Under the pieces are notes generated by a model. It ran no database searches, was not told the origin of the DNA, and saw only the letters and a list, made by a program, of their open reading frames with translations. Shown here in pieces: positions 61,314 to 64,000 of a stretch of DNA of 64,000 bases. The position numbers were made by a program, and so were the translations under genes. This stretch comes from DATLED01 sp963750255 (lineage in GTDB: Bacteria > Actinomycetota > Acidimicrobiia > Acidimicrobiales > CADCTF01), in the NCBI GenBank assembly GCA_963750255.1, contig CAVVPZ010000008.1, positions 496,001-560,000 on the forward strand, given 5' to 3'. Every line of letters begins with the position of its first letter. The first letter of the stretch is position 1.

Positions 61314-62873
61314 ATGGAACCGATGGCGAGGTCGGAGGTCGTCCAGACGGAGACCGGCCGGGTTCAGGGCTCGATCGATGACGGGATCCGGGTCTTCAAG
61401 GGTTTGCGCTATGGGGCCCCAACCTCCGGTGCGAACCGGTTTCGGGCTCCCCAGCCGGTCGAGCCGTGGGGCGCCACCTTCGACGCGACAGTTTTTGCCG
61501 ATACCGCGCCGCAGACGTTCAGCCGCCTCGCCCTCGGCGGCACCAAGGGCGACCGGCCGCCGATCGGCGAGGACTGCCTGGGCCTGAACGTGTGGACGCC
61601 GGGCTGCGACGGCGCCAAGAGGCCGGTCATGGTGTGGCTGCACGGCGGCGGCTTCGAGGCCGGTACCGGTTCGATGCGCCTGTACGACGGCGCGAACGTC
61701 GCCCGTCGTGGCGACGTCGTGGTCGTCACCATCAACCACCGCCTCAACGTGTTCGGCCACTTGCACCTCGCCGACCTGCTCGGCGACGACTTCGCCGGTT
61801 CGGCAAACGCTGGATTCCTCGACGTGGTGGCCGCCCTCGAGTGGGTGCGGACCAACATCGCGAACTTTGGCGGCGACCCGGGCAACGTCACCATCTACGG
61901 ACAGTCCGGCGGCGGCCGCAAGGTGAGCATCGCTGCCGCCGCCCGCCCCGCCGCCGGTCTGTTCCACCGGGGCATCGTCCAGAGCGGCTCGCATCTCCGC
62001 CTGCTCACGCGTGAGCGAGCACAAGGCCTCACCGACAGCCTGCTCGACCTCTTCGGCATAGCCAAGCGCGATGCCCGTCGGCTGCAAGACGTGGCAATGG
62101 ACGACCTGATCTCCGCCAACGGCAAGGTGCGCGGCCGGTTCTCGCCGACCATCGACGAGGTGGTGCTCGATGCTCACCCTTGGGACCCCGAGGCCCCGGC
62201 GCTCGCCGCGTCCATCCCGATGCTGATCGGCACCTGTCGCACCGAGCTGTCCAACCAACTCGGATCGGCCGACCCCACGACGTTTTCCATGACCGAGGGC
62301 GACCTGCCGAGCCGACTCGAGCGCTACGTGCCGGTGGATGACGTGGCCGAGCTCGTCTCTCTCGTTCGCCGGTCGTCACCCGACGCCACGGCATCGGAGG
62401 TGTTCTTCACCGTCACGACCGCACGTGGGTATTGGCTCGACAGCGTGCTGCAGACCGAGCGCAAGGCTGTGCTGACCGAGCGCATGGCTGGCCAGGGCGC
62501 CGCTCCCGTCTACTCCTACCGCCTGATGTGGCGGACGCCGGTCGAGGGGGGCCGGCGCATCACCCCCCACTCGCTCGACCTGCCTTTCGTCTTCGACAAC
62601 GTCGACGTCGCCGCCGACATGGTGGGGGAGCCGACCGCCGAGACGGCGGCACTGTCCGACGCCATGTGCGAGTCGTGGATCGCGTTCGCCCGCACCGGTG
62701 ACCCGAACAACGACACGCTCGCCACGGCGTGGGCGCCGTACGACCTCGACAGGCGCAACGTGATGCTGTTCGACGCCGAGTCCGGCGCCGTCGACGACCC
62801 GCACGCCGACGAGCGCATCGCCATGAGCCGCTACGACACCCAACAGGCGCGCGGTCGCGTCCTGCACCGCTGA
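61314..62873 (+). CDS. Type B carboxylesterase
   Basis: 519 residues, alpha/beta-hydrolase of the carboxylesterase/lipase family. Oxyanion-hole block VWLHGGGFEAGTGS, nucleophile Ser in YGQSGGGRKVSIAA (GxSxG), DCLGLNVWTP upstream, and a His in the ITPHSLDLPFVFDN region. The nucleophile elbow has Gln instead of the usual Glu (GQSGGG vs GESAGG). No signal peptide, so cytoplasmic. First gene of a run with two smaller hydrolases. Confidence 0.9.
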   Translation: MEPMARSEVVQTETGRVQGSIDDGIRVFKGLRYGAPTSGANRFRAPQPVEPWGATFDATVFADTAPQTFSRLALGGTKGDRPPIGEDCLGLNVWTPGCDGAKRPVMVWLHGGGFEAGTGSMRLYDGANVARRGDVVVVTINHRLNVFGHLHLADLLGDDFAGSANAGFLDVVAALEWVRTNIANFGGDPGNVTIYGQSGGGRKVSIAAAARPAAGLFHRGIVQSGSHLRLLTRERAQGLTDSLLDLFGIAKRDARRLQDVAMDDLISANGKVRGRFSPTIDEVVLDAHPWDPEAPALAASIPMLIGTCRTELSNQLGSADPTTFSMTEGDLPSRLERYVPVDDVAELVSLVRRSSPDATASEVFFTVTTARGYWLDSVLQTERKAVLTERMAGQGAAPVYSYRLMWRTPVEGGRRITPHSLDLPFVFDNVDVAADMVGEPTAETAALSDAMCESWIAFARTGDPNNDTLATAWAPYDLDRRNVMLFDAESGAVDDPHADERIAMSRYDTQQARGRVLHR

Positions 62874-62888
62874 TCGGAAGGAACAGAG

Positions 62889-63678
62889 ATGGAACTCATC
62901 ACCGAGGAGATCGTTGACGGCGTCGTGCGCCGTCGCTTCGACCTGACGCTCGACGGCCAGGTCGTCCCTGGCCTCCACTGGTTGCCCGAGGGCGAGGCAC
63001 CCACCGCCACGGTGCTGATGGGCCACGGCGGGTTCCAGAGCAAGGAAGCGCCGAACATCGTGGCGATGGCAGAGCAGTTCTCTCGGGAGCGGGGTTTCGC
63101 CACCATCGCCCTCGATGCGCCCGGCCACGGCGACCGCCGCACCGAGGACCAAATCCGCCAACAGGACGAGACCCTGCGCCGCCTGCGGCGTGAAGGTGCC
63201 GGTGGCGGCCAGACCGCGCCCAGCACGCTCTGCGCCCACGGCCACAACCACAGCCACGGCCGAGACCCCTGAGCCACGCATGGTGCGGGAGTGGAAGGCG
63301 TTGCTCGACACCCTGCTCGACGGGCCAGAAGACCCCGGCCCCCTCGGCTACTGGGGCGTGTCGATGGGGGCCCGCAACGGCATCCCTCTCGTCGCCACCG
63401 AGCCCCGGATCTCCGCAGCCGTGTTCGGCCTGTTCGGGCTGCTGCCGGACGAGACCTTCCGAGCGCACGTCGCCTCGATTTCGGTGCCGCTGCTCTTCCT
63501 CTTCCAGCACGACGACGAGCTCATGACGCCCGAGGCCGGACTCGCCCTCTGGGACGCCTTCGGGTCGAAGGAGAAGACCATGCACATCAACCCCGGCCCC
63601 CACGTGGGCATCCCGACGTTCGAGCGCGACGCCTCGCTCACGTTCTTCGCCCGACACCTCCTTCCGCAGGGCGCGTGA
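62889..63678 (+). CDS. Alpha/beta hydrolase (one frameshift)
   Basis: About 262 residues. ATG 62889 after GGAAGGAA. First half: LMGHGGFQSKEAPNIVAMAE and IALDAPGHGDRRTEDQIRQQ. After a frame change between 63190 and 63280 it continues as MVREWKALLDTLLDG, GYWGVSMGARNGIPL (nucleophile Ser in GVSMG), LFLFQHDDELM (Asp) and NPGPHVGIPTF (His). 790 nt equals one extra base. It overlaps the next hydrolase start (GTGA). Homologous to that next gene, so the pair is a tandem duplication. Confidence 0.82.
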
Positions 63679-64000
63679 CGACCGTGAAGATCTTGGACGA
63701 CAAGGTGCAGGACGGGGTGAGGGCGCGGCGATTCGAGCTCGCCACCGAGCGGGAGAACGTTCCTGGCATGGTCTGGACGCCGGAGGGCGCGCAGGGCCCC
63801 CGTCCCAAGGTGCTGTTCGGCCATGGAGGCAGCCAGCACAAGAAGGCGCAGAACATCGTGGCGATGGCGCGCACACTCGTCACCGACCACGGCTTCGCCG
63901 CCGTGGCGATCGACGCCGTCGGACACGGCGATCGGGTGAGCGAGGAAGCGCGAGAAAAGGGCCGCCAGGCAGCTGCGGAGCCGCGAGCGAGCCCGCCAGC
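63675..64000 (+). CDS. Alpha/beta hydrolase, paralogue of the preceding gene (partial)
   Basis: GTG 63675 overlaps the previous stop (GTGA), and the frame is open to the window end. KVLFGHGGSQHKKAQNIVAMAR and AIDAVGHGDRVSEEAREKG align with GHGGFQSKEAPNIVAMAE and LDAPGHGDRRTEDQ of the upstream gene. The nucleophile region lies beyond the edge. Part of the esterase-hydrolase catabolic cluster. Confidence 0.82.
   Translation, partial: MTTVKILDDKVQDGVRARRFELATERENVPGMVWTPEGAQGPRPKVLFGHGGSQHKKAQNIVAMARTLVTDHGFAAVAIDAVGHGDRVSEEAREKGRQAAAEPRASPP

Overview
The window reads as a chromosomal segment of a high-GC actinobacterium, most likely class Acidimicrobiia (Actinomycetota). This rests on gene order: GT/DUF5719, DUF3499, manB-Trm112-SIS and ahcY; secA-prfB-ftsE-ftsX-M23 with ssrA-smpB; and mec-cysO-cysM followed by murI, a metallo-beta-lactamase-fold gene, rph and rdgB, the mycobacterial order. 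F420-type (LLM) oxidoreductase, P450 and PrpD-like genes, and a secreted protein with GYW.V..DGGIFSFG repeats, also fit. The assignment is inference from content. The region is mostly housekeeping; I see no prophage, IS element, CRISPR array or integron.

Layout. 1-3.5 kb: C-terminal part of a large membrane protein, DUF5719, thioredoxin-like protein. 3.6-5.6 kb: ftsH (minus). 5.7-15.7 kb: DUF3499, a zinc-ribbon microprotein, a large membrane protein, manB-Trm112-SIS (mannose phosphate supply), SDR, CPBP protease, FAD reductase, ahcY. 15.9-19.8 kb: YitT-like permease, comF, response regulator, DUF2079. 19.8-29.2 kb: secA, prfB, ftsE, a small membrane gene, ftsX, M23 hydrolase, two membrane proteins, ssrA, smpB. 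29.2-34.8 kb: sulfur-carrier cysteine synthesis (mec-cysO-cysM), FMN hydroxyacid oxidase, murI, MBL enzyme, rph, rdgB. 34.8-39.1 kb: YegP-like protein with a histone-like tail, PLP racemase-fold enzyme, queE, panE, queC, queD, tRNA-Leu. 39.3-48.5 kb: clpP and a FAS-II operon (fabD, biotinyl-like protein, fabH, fabG, acpP, fabF, carboxyltransferase, fabI, J-protein) diverging from a MerR regulator across a palindromic operator. 48.6-59.5 kb: LLM oxidoreductase, an ArsC-family gene with in-frame UGA, transporter-like protein, csp, secreted propeller protein, prfC, P450, DUF1003, SRPBCC, sensor kinase. 59.8-64 kb: PrpD-like gene diverging from a carboxylesterase and two tandem alpha/beta hydrolases.

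Most notable: the ArsC-family gene (49520-49873, minus) has TGA exactly at the catalytic cysteine codon, with the frame intact on both sides and a hairpin 13 nt downstream whose loop lies 23 nt after the UGA and begins with G. That fits a bacterial selenocysteine insertion element, so it may be a selenoprotein. Other leads are a small membrane gene between ftsE and ftsX, a biotinyl-like domain lacking its lysine inside the FAS-II operon, a palindromic intergenic repeat behind secA, ssrA and tRNA-Leu, and probable CTG start codons.

About a dozen genes carry single-base frameshifts where both halves remain clearly homologous (ftsH worst; also DUF5719, thioredoxin, comF, cysM, yegP-like, the proline-rich protein, carboxyltransferase, fabG, fabH, P450 end, hydrolase). 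I read these as assembly or sequencing indels, not decay, and annotate each as one gene.
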